Below, in pieces: positions 45,297-54,381 of a stretch of 64,000 bases of DNA. The stretch spans positions 102,989 to 166,988 of the forward strand of contig NZ_WWEP01000021.1 of NCBI RefSeq assembly GCF_009848495.1. The letters run 5' to 3'. The notes beneath the pieces were generated by a model that did not search any database, was not told where the DNA came from, and saw only the letters and a program-made list of their open reading frames with translations. This DNA comes from Flavobacterium sp. MK4S-17. GTDB lineage: Bacteria; Bacteroidota; Bacteroidia; Flavobacteriales; Flavobacteriaceae. A program made the position numbers and the translations under genes. Positions within the stretch are counted from its first letter, which is position 1, and each line of letters starts with the position of its first letter.

Positions 45297-47672
45297 ATGC
45301 AACAAAATATACCTGTAATACAAAACGAAGAGGATAGCAAATTTAGGCTGCGGGAGTTACTGCTGGATTATTTGGTTAACTGGCGGTGGTTTTTACTGTC
45401 AGTAGTTATATGTATGATATGTGCAAAACTTTACCTGCGCTATTCTACGCCCAAATATGAAATATCATCTACTATACTTATAAAAGATGATAAAAAGGGA
45501 GGTATGGCCTCTGAGTTAACTGCTTTTAGCGAATTAGGCGCTCTGGCGAGCGTAAAAAGCAATGTTGATAATGAAATGGAGATACTTAAAGCCAGGACTC
45601 TTATTAAAAATACCGTTAAGGAGCTTGGTTTTAATATTACTTATTTTAATGAGGGTAAATTAAGGACATCTCAGGCCTATAAAAAGTCTCCGTTTAAAGT
45701 TAATTTTATAAACAGGGAAGAAGATTTTTATGAAACCGATACCACTTTCACCATTAAGGCATTATCTCAGGAAAAGTTTGAGATATATGATATGAATGAA
45801 AAAAAATCGGGAACCTATAATTTTGGGAATAAGATAAATACTGTCATGGGCGACATGATAGTAACTTCTACAGCCTTATCCGGTAAAACCCCGCAGATTA
45901 TTGTAAAAATAAGCTCCTTGGATAAAGTTGCCAATACATACAGGGGGACATTGAAAGTTGCAGCAGCCAATAAAATGACCAGTAGTGTAATAACATTATC
46001 GGTTGTTGATGCTGTTAAGGAAAAAGGAGTTGACTTCCTGAATATGCTTATCCAAAAGTATAATGAAGATGCTATTAATGATAAAAATATGGTTGCAAGG
46101 AAAACAGATATTTTTATCAACCAAAGGCTTGATTCTATTACTAAAGAGCTGGATAGCGTGGAGCTTGATGCCGAGTCTTTTAAACGCAAAGAGCGGGTAA
46201 CAGATATTGTTTCGGAAGCACAGTTATTTTTATCAACCTCAAATCAATATGAAGGGAATGTTATAGAAACAGCCTCCCAAATGAAAGTTGTTGACTACCT
46301 CATTAATTATGTAAACCAAGCATCAAATGATGATTTAATACCGGCTAATTTATTAGATGATGGAAGTTCCGTTAACTTAATAGGGGAGTATAACCAGTTG
46401 GTTTTAGACCTGCAGCGTTACAAGGAAAATGCTACTGCAGATAATCCTACAATTGCTAACCTTAATAACCAGATAGCCGGTGTAAGGAGTTCAATTAAGG
46501 AGAGCCTGCTAAACAAAAAATCTTCATTAAAAATAGCGCAGCGTGATTTACAAAAGCAGGAAAGGCTGCTTGGGGGTAAACTTCAGGAAGTGCCTCGCCA
46601 AGAAAGGGAGTACCGCGTTATAGACAGGCAACAAAAAGTAAAGGAAGCTTTATATTTATACTTATTACAAAAGCGTGAGGAAAATGCCATATCACTAGCT
46701 GTAACTGCACCTATATCTAAAGTTATTGATGAAGCCTATGCTAACCCTATACCTATTTCACCCAAAGGTAGAATGGTTTATTTGGCTGCATGCATGATTG
46801 GGTTATTTTTGCCTTTTGCTTTTATTTATGGTGCTAAACTTCTTGATACTAAAGTACACAGCAGGCATGACCTTGATGCGCTTTCCGTTCCGTTTTTAGG
46901 TGATGTTCCTAAGGCGGAAATGAATAATGAAATCATTACACTTAACAGCAGGTCAAGCACTGCAGAATCATTAAGGATAATCAGGACTAACCTCGAATTT
47001 ATGCTGGGGCAGGTTCCTAATGGCACTGCCAAAACTATATTTGTTACATCAACAATACCTAAGGAAGGAAAAACGTTTATATCAGTAAACCTTGCTTCAA
47101 CCTTTGCATTGTCTGGAAAAAAAGTTTTATTGGCCGGTATGGATATCCGTAATCCTAAACTGGATGAATACATCAATATCCCTTCAAAAGGGCTTACCAA
47201 TTACCTTTCTACCAATGATGCTAATGTTAATGATTATATAGTTAAGCTGGATGGCTACGATAACTTTTATGTCCTCCCACCGGGTATAGTCCCGCCTAAT
47301 CCTGCCGAATTGCTTATGCATCCTAAAGTAGAGATGATATTTACTGAATTACAAAAGGAATTTGACTATATAATTGTAGATACAGCGCCTATAAGCCTTG
47401 TAACGGATACGCTAATTATAGCTAAATATGCCCATAGCTTCCTATATGTAGTGAGGGCAAACCATCTGGATAAGAGAATGCTGTCTGTACCACAATCATT
47501 ATATGAAGAGGGCAAGCTGCCTAATATGTCTATCATAATTAATGATACAGGTAAGAAAAAAGGCTATGGCTATGGTTACGGCTACGGCTATGGTTACGGC
47601 TACGGCTACGGTTATGGCTATGGGCAGGATGTACCCAAGAAAAGCTGGCTTGACAGGATTTTAAGAAGATAA
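45297..47672 (+). CDS. Wzc-type polysaccharide co-polymerase / BY-kinase with Gly-Tyr tail
   Basis: A 791-aa inner-membrane chain-length regulator and tyrosine autokinase. The N-terminal Wzz domain has a helix near 30-50 and a long periplasmic coiled-coil part, and the second membrane helix is near 495-515. The cytosolic kinase has Walker A STIPKEGKT (Lys592), Walker A' AGMDIRNPKL and Walker B IIVDTAPISLV. The C-terminus is a tract of 10 Gly-Tyr dipeptides (residues 756-775), the place of the Tyr cluster that is autophosphorylated in BY-kinases. Its last 12 bases overlap the convergent phosphatase. Confidence 0.95.
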   Translation: MQQNIPVIQNEEDSKFRLRELLLDYLVNWRWFLLSVVICMICAKLYLRYSTPKYEISSTILIKDDKKGGMASELTAFSELGALASVKSNVDNEMEILKARTLIKNTVKELGFNITYFNEGKLRTSQAYKKSPFKVNFINREEDFYETDTTFTIKALSQEKFEIYDMNEKKSGTYNFGNKINTVMGDMIVTSTALSGKTPQIIVKISSLDKVANTYRGTLKVAAANKMTSSVITLSVVDAVKEKGVDFLNMLIQKYNEDAINDKNMVARKTDIFINQRLDSITKELDSVELDAESFKRKERVTDIVSEAQLFLSTSNQYEGNVIETASQMKVVDYLINYVNQASNDDLIPANLLDDGSSVNLIGEYNQLVLDLQRYKENATADNPTIANLNNQIAGVRSSIKESLLNKKSSLKIAQRDLQKQERLLGGKLQEVPRQEREYRVIDRQQKVKEALYLYLLQKREENAISLAVTAPISKVIDEAYANPIPISPKGRMVYLAACMIGLFLPFAFIYGAKLLDTKVHSRHDLDALSVPFLGDVPKAEMNNEIITLNSRSSTAESLRIIRTNLEFMLGQVPNGTAKTIFVTSTIPKEGKTFISVNLASTFALSGKKVLLAGMDIRNPKLDEYINIPSKGLTNYLSTNDANVNDYIVKLDGYDNFYVLPPGIVPPNPAELLMHPKVEMIFTELQKEFDYIIVDTAPISLVTDTLIIAKYAHSFLYVVRANHLDKRMLSVPQSLYEEGKLPNMSIIINDTGKKKGYGYGYGYGYGYGYGYGYGYGQDVPKKSWLDRILRR
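47562..47621 (+). repeat. Tandem GGY-TAY hexamer tract in the Wzc tail
   Basis: Ten hexamer units of GGC/GGT plus TAT/TAC encode the Gly-Tyr tail of the kinase. The third positions vary, so the copies are not identical. Unequal recombination or slippage would change the number of tyrosines in steps of one without a frameshift. Confidence 0.9.
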
Positions 47673-48404
47673 TTTAAAAAAGCTGTTATTATTAAGTGCA
47701 GCCAGCAGGGCGTCGTGTTTTTTCAACAGTATTTTATTTTTAAAAGACTGCGCATGCCTTTCATGGTGAACATCTGAACCGGTATAATCAATGAGGTTAT
47801 TATCCAAAAGCTTTTTACAGATATCTAAAACTGGCTTACCATAATAGCCGGTTACTGAAAGCAGGTTGATTTGAAACAAACAGCCTGCTTTTTTTAGTTT
47901 TTTATACTCCTCAAAATTTTGGTGGTAAAACAGGTATCGCTCCGGGTGTGCAAGTACTGGTTTATATCCTGCCAATTGTAACTCAAACAATATTTCATAA
48001 AGCTGTATAGGCGGATTAAGGTAAGACATTTCTACCAGCACATAATTATCCTTTAATGTAAGTAGCGGTTCCTTTTTAAAAAGTTCTACAAAGGTTTCAT
48101 CCAGTATATATTCAGCGGCAGCTTTTAACAGCCGTGATATATTATTTAAGTGTAAATGTTTGTTGGTTGTTTCTTCTGTTTCGAGTATGCCATCCCTGGT
48201 ATTATTATACATCCCGGTTAAAACGTGCGGGGTTGTTATAAATTCCGAAAAGCCATATGAGTTTAGTGTTTGTATTAGCTGTACGGTATCCTCATTAGTT
48301 TTTGCACCATCGTCTATTCCGGGTAATAGGTGCGAATGGATATCTACATATCCTTCAGGAATTAAATCTGCCAATATAGCTTTAGGCTTATTAAAAATAA
48401 ACAA
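47661..48404 (-). CDS. CpsB/YwqE-type tyrosine-protein phosphatase (PHP family)
   Basis: A 247-aa PHP-domain phosphatase. Metal-binding motifs are DIHSHLLPGIDDGA (21-34), ITTPH (His58), LAHPERY and the final GSDVHHERH. In Gram-positives CpsB/YwqE dephosphorylates the BY-kinase tail. Being convergent with, and 12 bases overlapping, the Wzc-like gene fits a kinase-phosphatase pair controlling export. The start is TTG at 48404, 11 bases after the DUF4105 stop; no in-frame ATG exists between the upstream TAA and this point, and the MF.F...ADL start agrees with relatives. Confidence 0.92.
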   Translation of the reverse strand: MFIFNKPKAILADLIPEGYVDIHSHLLPGIDDGAKTNEDTVQLIQTLNSYGFSEFITTPHVLTGMYNNTRDGILETEETTNKHLHLNNISRLLKAAAEYILDETFVELFKKEPLLTLKDNYVLVEMSYLNPPIQLYEILFELQLAGYKPVLAHPERYLFYHQNFEEYKKLKKAGCLFQINLLSVTGYYGKPVLDICKKLLDNNLIDYTGSDVHHERHAQSFKNKILLKKHDALLAALNNNSFFKLSS

Positions 48405-48415
48405 CGTTATAAATT

Positions 48416-49558
48416 TTAAGGATTAGTAATAGTATTTTGCTTTAATTTAACCTGCATCAATATCCTTATAAATATGATGATATTCGTAGCGGCTATTGGC
48501 AGTATCATAACAAAATGAGGCTTATTAAAGGTGAAAATAAGGTATAAAATTAATAACCCTATGCATATATATAATGTTATTACTATTGTATTTTTTTTCC
48601 CGGCTATTGTAAAGTACAATAATAGTAAAAACAACGGGTTAATTAATAAGGCATTATAGTTTTGTGTTATCTCTGTATGATAAGAATAGAAGCCTACAAA
48701 ACAGAAGAAAAGCCCCAGCAGCCCGGTTAAGGCGAGATAGCTTCTTAGAACAGTTTTACTACGGGTAAAGAACATTAAAGCCAGCATAATAGCTGAGAAG
48801 AAGTAATAGTTATTCCAAAAAGGTTTGTTGCTTTCTTTTTCTTTGGCTTTATATACATGTACGGGGGGTAGGGCTAATCGCTCTCCTTTAATTTTAGTAT
48901 TATCAACTCCTTCCAGCAGTTCCTGAGGCAGGAAAAGCTTATCGGAAACTTTATCGGTTTTATATCCAAACATGAGGTTGATGCCTAAATTTTCAAAAAA
49001 CATATTGTCGAGGTATGAATGTATAATCTCCCTGTTGGTTTTACCCTTATCTGATGTTTCTTCAGAAATTTTTCCCGGGATATTCCTGCTCAAAATATCG
49101 GCTACCATGGTGGTACAGTTGCGGTCAATAAATTTATAGGTGTAGTAGCGCTTTTCCGATAGCAAGGTACTGTTAAGTTCATTATAAATGTTTTGTTTCT
49201 GGCGCTGGCTTATATCAAGCACCTGTTCATATACATCCCTGTTGTAGTAAACATACTGGTAAATAAACTCCTCATAAGAGCTGACAGAAACAAAATATTT
49301 AAGGTCGCCTTTAACAAATTTCAGGTAGAAATTGGGTGTGTCAAAATCAAACGTGCCAAAATTATATACCGCATCAATGTTGCTTTCCTTATCATATATA
49401 CGAATAGCCGTATGCCCGAATACAGAATACAGTTCTTCACCCGGCCCGCAGGTAAGCAATGTGATTTCGGCTTTGTCTGAAAGCGGAATCTGGGCAAAAA
49501 AGTTTTGGCAATATAAAAGAAGAAGCGGTAAAACTAATAGTACTTTTAAACGGCGCAT
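48416..49558 (-). CDS. DUF4105 membrane protein
   Basis: A 380-aa protein with a signal peptide (about 1-22, FFAQ), a DUF4105 domain (about 28-200: LLTCGPGEELYSVFGHTAIRI, YNFGTFDFDTPNFYLKFVKG, RNCTTMVADIL with a conserved Cys) and four to five C-terminal transmembrane helices. The FGHTAIRI...NCTT pattern recalls NlpC/P60- or LRAT-like Cys-His hydrolase folds. No role is known. It lies between the PorV/PorQ-type gene and the phosphatase on the same strand, with 11 bases to each. Confidence 0.85.
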   Translation of the reverse strand: MRRLKVLLVLPLLLLYCQNFFAQIPLSDKAEITLLTCGPGEELYSVFGHTAIRIYDKESNIDAVYNFGTFDFDTPNFYLKFVKGDLKYFVSVSSYEEFIYQYVYYNRDVYEQVLDISQRQKQNIYNELNSTLLSEKRYYTYKFIDRNCTTMVADILSRNIPGKISEETSDKGKTNREIIHSYLDNMFFENLGINLMFGYKTDKVSDKLFLPQELLEGVDNTKIKGERLALPPVHVYKAKEKESNKPFWNNYYFFSAIMLALMFFTRSKTVLRSYLALTGLLGLFFCFVGFYSYHTEITQNYNALLINPLFLLLLYFTIAGKKNTIVITLYICIGLLILYLIFTFNKPHFVMILPIAATNIIIFIRILMQVKLKQNTITNP

Positions 49559-49569
49559 TTTGTTTGTTT

Positions 49570-50643
49570 TTATCGCCTAAAGATACCCAAATCTACCCTT
49601 AAAGAAAAAATATTTGAATATAGTGCGGCACTTTGGTCGCCAATATCAGTCAATGCATAGTCAACAGCTATGCCTTTATATTTAAAGCCTACGCCAATAT
49701 TGGGCTGAAAACTTAATTTTTCCGAACCGTCAAGCTGTATTATATTTTGAAAGTTGCCGGCACCCGCACGCAGGTAAACAATATCAATATAGCCAAACTC
49801 TAACCCCACAGCCGGGTCTATACTCACTACTTCTGTAGAAATAATATCATTGGTTTGGGCAAAGCGCATATTAAGGTTTGCAGCAGCCAGTATGCTGTAA
49901 TCATAGCGTATTACAAATTTCTTGGCAATGCCCAGTTGTGCCTTTGGTAATGTTATTTCTGTGGTTTCGGGCAGTTCCTGGTTTTCGCCCGGTACCGCAT
50001 CTTTTATAGTTTCAAACTCGTCTTCGTCAATATTCCAAACATTATAGGTTGTGGTAATATCGCGAAGCATCAGGCCGAATTTCCATTCATTATCTGTTTC
50101 ATACTGTATGCCTATATCAAAACCAAACCCCCATGAATTGGCAAATTTGCCTATTATACGCCGGATTACTTTTGCATTAACGCCATAGTTTAAACCATCA
50201 AGAGGTAAGGAGCGGGCGTAGGAAAAAATAACGCCGTAATCTGCTGCCGAAAAAAGGCTGATACGGTTATAGTCAATATTGCCTTCGCTGTCAATAAGCT
50301 GGGTTGTGTTCAGTATATCGTCCACACCAAATCGTATAAGCGATACGCCAAAAGCACTCCTTTCATCTATAGGCATGGCAAAGGCCGCATAGTCATACTG
50401 TGCAATATTGGCAAAATAGCTGGCATGCATTAAAGAAAGCTGCTTGTCTTCCACCTTTAGCAACCCTGCAGGGTTCCAGTACCCTGAATTTACATCAGAA
50501 GTATGGGCTGTAACCGCATTACTCATGCCCAGGGCAGCAGCATCAACCCCAATATTCATAAATTCATTGGAGTATTTCCTTACTGACTGGCCATACGAAA
50601 TGATGGAAAGGAATAAAGGTGAAATTAATAATAACTTTCTCAA
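49570..50643 (-). CDS. PorV/PorQ-family outer-membrane beta-barrel protein
   Basis: A 357-aa protein with a signal peptide (about 1-19, SYGQ) and a predicted 14-strand FadL-like barrel (alternating aromatic strands). The start of the mature part (NIGVDAAALGMSNAVTAHTSDVNSGYWNPAGL) is typical of the PorV/PorQ family, and of UPF0164/DUF3308-like proteins. PorV itself shuttles type IX cargo; whether this protein does is unknown. The start is TTG (50643): no upstream in-frame ATG is seen and the signal peptide begins here. Confidence 0.85.
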   Translation of the reverse strand: MRKLLLISPLFLSIISYGQSVRKYSNEFMNIGVDAAALGMSNAVTAHTSDVNSGYWNPAGLLKVEDKQLSLMHASYFANIAQYDYAAFAMPIDERSAFGVSLIRFGVDDILNTTQLIDSEGNIDYNRISLFSAADYGVIFSYARSLPLDGLNYGVNAKVIRRIIGKFANSWGFGFDIGIQYETDNEWKFGLMLRDITTTYNVWNIDEDEFETIKDAVPGENQELPETTEITLPKAQLGIAKKFVIRYDYSILAAANLNMRFAQTNDIISTEVVSIDPAVGLEFGYIDIVYLRAGAGNFQNIIQLDGSEKLSFQPNIGVGFKYKGIAVDYALTDIGDQSAALYSNIFSLRVDLGIFRR

Positions 50644-50745
50644 AGCTTTTATTTTGTGTGCAAATATGACATAAAAATCTCAATTACTAAACTCCATTTC
50701 TATTAACTTATTGTGTTAACTTTGCAGTAATAAAATTGCTTTACT

Positions 50746-51492
50746 ATGTCCATAAAAAAATATGTTCCGAATTTTATAACACTGCTTAACCTTGCATCCG
50801 GCCTTATAGCTTTGGTGTATGCTTTTGATACTAACCTGCAAATGGCTTTCTTTTGGGTATGCATGGGTATCTTTTTTGATTTTTGGGACGGCTTCTTTGC
50901 AAGGATATTTAATGCGCAAAGCAAGGTGGGGCTTCAGCTTGATTCCCTTGCAGATATGGTAACAAGCGGGGTTGTGCCCGGCGTGGCAATGTTTCAGCTA
51001 TTAGCCAATATTGTTGATTTAAGGGAAGAGTACAACCTCACTGCAGATAATTTTTATTTAGGCATTTTACCCTATGTGGGCTTTGTTATTACACTGGCCT
51101 CATGCTACAGGCTGGCTAAGTTTAATGTGGATACCCGCCAGACGGATTCTTTTATCGGCTTGCCTACACCGGCCAATGCCTTACTGATAATGAGCCTGCC
51201 GGTTATTTTGAACCATTCTGACGGAACAGGCTTTATATTTGAGGCATTAAGCAACCCATATGTGCTGGTAGCCATAAGCCTTTTAAGTGCTTTTATACTA
51301 AATGCTGAAATACCTTTGTTTTCTTTAAAAGTTAAGTACTTTAACTGGGAAACCAATAAAATCCAGTTTGTATTCCTGATACTTTCGGCACTACTGCTGT
51401 TTTTCTTTCAGTACCTGGGCATTCCGCTTATTATTTTATTATATGTACTGCTTTCAGTAGTTAATAACATTACTTCATCACGGCAGGTTTAG
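50746..51492 (+). CDS. pssA: CDP-diacylglycerol--serine O-phosphatidyltransferase
   Basis: A 248-aa CDP-alcohol phosphatidyltransferase of the inner membrane, with about seven helices, that makes phosphatidylserine as the precursor of phosphatidylethanolamine. The catalytic motif DxxDGxxAR...GxxxDxxxD is seen as DFWDGFFARIFN...GLQLDSLAD (about 44-66). A TAACTTTG -7 element (50717-50724) lies 21 bases upstream. It is divergent from the PorV/PorQ-type gene and 1 base upstream of the GH25 gene. Confidence 0.96.
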   Translation: MSIKKYVPNFITLLNLASGLIALVYAFDTNLQMAFFWVCMGIFFDFWDGFFARIFNAQSKVGLQLDSLADMVTSGVVPGVAMFQLLANIVDLREEYNLTADNFYLGILPYVGFVITLASCYRLAKFNVDTRQTDSFIGLPTPANALLIMSLPVILNHSDGTGFIFEALSNPYVLVAISLLSAFILNAEIPLFSLKVKYFNWETNKIQFVFLILSALLLFFFQYLGIPLIILLYVLLSVVNNITSSRQV

Positions 51493-51493
51493 T

Positions 51494-52369
51494 ATGAACC
51501 GTAATCCGGAAAGAAAAAGTAATACATATAGCAGGCCTGCTGCCCGAAGGAAAAAAACCAAGAAGATAACTCCGGGTATAATACTAAAGTATTCTTTCCT
51601 TGTTTTGCTTGTTGCTTTTTTAACGGCAATGGTTTACCAGTACCGTAACGGTCTGCTTTATTATTTAGGCTTTAAAACCAATAAGCGTGTGGAAGCCTTA
51701 ACAAAAGAAGAACGTAAACTGGCTGATTTACGTATCTATGAAATTGTATCAAGGCATAAGGACAAAGTTTTTGGCATTGATGTTTCCCATTATCAAGGCA
51801 GGATTTCATGGGCAGACTTTAATGCTGAAGAAAATGAATTTCCTCTCCATTTTGTTTTTATCAGGGCTACAGCGGGAACTGATATGACTGATGCTGAATA
51901 TTTTCGTAACTGGAAAGGGGCAGCGTCAAAAGGGTTCATAAAAGGGGCATACCATTATTACAGGCCAGACGAAAACTCCATCAGGCAGGCTGAAAATTTT
52001 ATTAAGAACGTTAAGCTGAAAAAGGGAGATTTACCGCCTGTGCTGGACATTGAAAAATTACCAACCAGGCAAAGTACAGACAGCTTAGTAAGTGGCTTAA
52101 AGCGATGGCTATACAAGGTAGAACGGCATTATGGTGTGACACCCATTATTTACAGCGGTGAAAGCTTTTATACCGATTTTTTAAAAAAGGAGTTTGCCGG
52201 GTACAATTTATGGATTGCCAATTATAGTTTTTTTGAAGAAGAGATAAGAAAAGAATGGCTTTTCTGGCAGTTTACTGATAAAGCTCGCATAAAAGGCATT
52301 AACAGCAATGTAGATGTAAATATTTATAACGGCAGTTATGAAAAATTAAAAAGGCTTACTTTAAAGTAA
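51494..52369 (+). CDS. Glycoside hydrolase family 25 protein (muramidase-like)
   Basis: A 291-aa membrane-anchored hydrolase: a basic N-terminus, one helix (about 31-48) and a periplasmic GH25 domain (about 88-285) with FGIDVSHYQGRISW, FIRATAGTDMTD, the catalytic pair in PVLDIEKLP and WQFTDKARIKGINSNVDVNIY. Family 25 members cut the MurNAc-GlcNAc bond of peptidoglycan. It is probably co-transcribed with pssA (1-base gap). Its stop codon lies within a hairpin. Confidence 0.95.
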   Translation: MNRNPERKSNTYSRPAARRKKTKKITPGIILKYSFLVLLVAFLTAMVYQYRNGLLYYLGFKTNKRVEALTKEERKLADLRIYEIVSRHKDKVFGIDVSHYQGRISWADFNAEENEFPLHFVFIRATAGTDMTDAEYFRNWKGAASKGFIKGAYHYYRPDENSIRQAENFIKNVKLKKGDLPPVLDIEKLPTRQSTDSLVSGLKRWLYKVERHYGVTPIIYSGESFYTDFLKKEFAGYNLWIANYSFFEEEIRKEWLFWQFTDKARIKGINSNVDVNIYNGSYEKLKRLTLK

Positions 52370-52376
52370 GCCCTTC
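52353..52376. terminator. Palindromic hairpin between GH25 gene and lptB
   Basis: Two perfectly complementary 10-base arms (52353-52362 and 52363-52372) abut without a spacer, so a few central bases would form the loop. A-rich sequence precedes and T/C-rich follows. It covers the GH25 stop codon and lies 15 bases from the convergent lptB stop, so it can end both transcripts. Confidence 0.65.
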
Positions 52377-52386
52377 TTTATATTGC

Positions 52387-53172
52387 TTAAAAACTTTCAT
52401 CATCCGGTACTTCCGGTGCTTTAACATGCTGTTGAAAGTCCAGCTTCTTTTTACGAAGCTCAAAGTTTTGCCCTAAATATACTTTACGCACCATTTCATC
52501 ACTGGCAAGATCTTCAGGGACACCCGCCTTTAGGATACCGCCTTCAAACATCAGGTAGGTTTTATCGGTAATGGCAAGTGTTTCCTGTACGTTATGGTCG
52601 GTAATAAGTATGCCGATATTCTTATTTTTCAATTGTGCCACTATACGCTGTATGTCCTCCACAGCTACCGGGTCAACCCCGGCAAACGGTTCATCAAGCA
52701 GTATAAACTTTGGGTCGGTAGCAAGTGCACGTGCAATTTCGGTACGCCTTCTTTCACCACCCGATAAAAGGTCGCCCCTGTTGGTGCGTATGTGCTGTAA
52801 TGAAAACTCGTCAATCAGTTCCTCCATTTTAGCTTCCTGCTCTTTTTTGGATAATTTGGTGAGCTGTAAAACACTTAAAATATTATCCTCAATACTCAGT
52901 TTCCGGAATACAGATGCTTCCTGAGCCAGGTAGCCAATGCCGTGCTGCGCTCGCTTGTACATAGGGAAATCGGTAATTTCCATGTTGTCAAGGAAAATTT
53001 TACCGCTGTTAGGTTTCACAAGCCCTACAATCATATAAAAAGATGTGGTTTTTCCGGCACCGTTTGGCCCAAGCAGCCCCACAATTTCGCCTTGGTTTAC
53101 CTCAACCGAAATGCCTTTTACAACACTGCGGCCCTTATATGTTTTTACTAAATTATCTGCCCTTAATTTCAT
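52387..53172 (-). CDS. lptB: LPS export ABC transporter ATP-binding protein LptB
   Basis: A 261-aa ABC ATPase that powers LPS extraction by LptFG. Walker A GPNGAGKTT (34-42), Q-loop, signature LLSGGERRRTEIARAL, Walker B FILLDEPFAGVDP and the H-loop ITDHNV are intact; the FAGVDPVAVEDIQ run is typical of LptB. It is last in a minus-strand run that starts with kpsF, so Kdo precursor synthesis and LPS export share a transcript. Confidence 0.96.
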   Translation of the reverse strand: MKLRADNLVKTYKGRSVVKGISVEVNQGEIVGLLGPNGAGKTTSFYMIVGLVKPNSGKIFLDNMEITDFPMYKRAQHGIGYLAQEASVFRKLSIEDNILSVLQLTKLSKKEQEAKMEELIDEFSLQHIRTNRGDLLSGGERRRTEIARALATDPKFILLDEPFAGVDPVAVEDIQRIVAQLKNKNIGILITDHNVQETLAITDKTYLMFEGGILKAGVPEDLASDEMVRKVYLGQNFELRKKKLDFQQHVKAPEVPDDESF

Positions 53173-53190
53173 TTGCTTATGCTATACTTT

Positions 53191-53553
53191 TTAAACGGAG
53201 GTAGTACCTGCATTATTTTCCAGTGCTTCCCAAAATTCGTACGCCCTTCTTAAATGGGGTATTACAATAGTACCACCCACAAGTGTGGCTATGCCTAAAG
53301 CCTCCATAACCTGCTCCTTGCTTAAACCTTCTTTATAGCAGGTTTCCAGGTGGTATTTTATACAGTCGTCGCAACGCAATACCGCCGAGGCTACCAAGCC
53401 CAGAAGTTCCTTGGTTTTTACATCAAGCGCACCTTCCATATAGGCATTGGTATCAAGGTTAAATATACGCTTTATAATTTTATTGTTGTCGGCCAGCAGC
53501 TTGTCGTTCATCTTCTGGCGGTAATCATTAAACTCCTGTACTAAATCTGCCAT
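53191..53553 (-). CDS. Carboxymuconolactone decarboxylase / AhpD-like protein
   Basis: A 120-aa helical protein of the CMD family. It has the CxxC...H active-site arrangement of AhpD-like members (LRCDDCIKYHLETCYKEG, Cys79 and Cys82) and the EALGIATLVGGTIVIPHLRRA helix. AhpD-type proteins are thiol peroxidase partners; many CMD proteins have no known role. It lies between tatC (3-base gap) and lptB. Confidence 0.92.
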   Translation of the reverse strand: MADLVQEFNDYRQKMNDKLLADNNKIIKRIFNLDTNAYMEGALDVKTKELLGLVASAVLRCDDCIKYHLETCYKEGLSKEQVMEALGIATLVGGTIVIPHLRRAYEFWEALENNAGTTSV

Positions 53554-53556
53554 TTC

Positions 53557-54381
53557 TTATTCTGTTTTAGCTTCTTTATTCTTATGCATTTTTGCCGAAA
53601 TGAATATGCTCATTTCATACAGTATTACCAGCGGAAAGGTAACTATAAGCTGGCTTACCACATCTGGCGGTGTAACAACTGCGGCTACTATCAATATAAT
53701 AACATAGGCATAACGCCTGTAGTTTCTTAAAAAAGCGGCGGTTACAAGCCCTACTTTCGAAAGGAAATAAATTATAATAGGCAGTTCAAAAACCAAACCG
53801 CAGGAAATAGCCGTTGTTTTTATAACGCTTATATAGGATTGCAGGTCTATGTCATTTTTAACCACTGCACTAATCCTGTAATTGCCCAGGAAATTAAGCG
53901 ACAGGGGAGTGATAAGGTAATAACCGAAAAGCACGCCTAAAAAGAAAAGCAAAGAAGTGGTAATGATAAAAGATACTGCATACTTGCGCTCCTTTTCATA
54001 CAGTGCAGGACTTATGAATTTCCAAAACTCCCAAAGTATAAAGGGAAATGCAAGTATAAAGCCTGCTGTAATTGCAGTCCATAAATCTGTTGAAAACTGC
54101 CCGTCGAGCGTGCGGCTTTGTATTTCAAAAGGCAGCTCGTCCATACAAAAACTCTTGTCGAGGTCATACTTTGTAGCTATATCACAAAAAAAGCGATACG
54201 TAATAAAATCACCTCTCTTTGGAGCGAAAATTATTTCATCAAAAATAAAATCGCTGAAGGTAAAAGCTATACATCCTCCAATTACTATAGCGATAGAACT
54301 TCTTACAAGCAGCCATCTTAATTCTTCAAGATGGTCAAGGAATGACATTTCGCCGGATTTATTCTTTTTTGATTTAGCCAT
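53557..54381 (-). CDS. tatC: Twin-arginine translocase subunit TatC
   Basis: A 274-aa inner-membrane protein with six helices, the receptor of the Tat protein-export system for folded proteins. The N-terminal MSFLDHLEELRWLLVRS binds twin-arginine signals, and FILAFPFILWEFWKFISPALYEKERKYA and the final VVTPPDVVSQ part are typical. An insert with two cysteines (FCDIATKYDLDKSFCMDE) is in the first periplasmic loop, as in other Bacteroidota. tatA is not in the window. It starts directly at the kpsF stop. Confidence 0.96.
   Translation of the reverse strand: MAKSKKNKSGEMSFLDHLEELRWLLVRSSIAIVIGGCIAFTFSDFIFDEIIFAPKRGDFITYRFFCDIATKYDLDKSFCMDELPFEIQSRTLDGQFSTDLWTAITAGFILAFPFILWEFWKFISPALYEKERKYAVSFIITTSLLFFLGVLFGYYLITPLSLNFLGNYRISAVVKNDIDLQSYISVIKTTAISCGLVFELPIIIYFLSKVGLVTAAFLRNYRRYAYVIILIVAAVVTPPDVVSQLIVTFPLVILYEMSIFISAKMHKNKEAKTE

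Noticed and set aside
47562..47621. The repeat tract as a CRISPR array or microsatellite outside genes
   Set aside because: There are no spacers; it is a coding Gly-Tyr tract in frame with the kinase.
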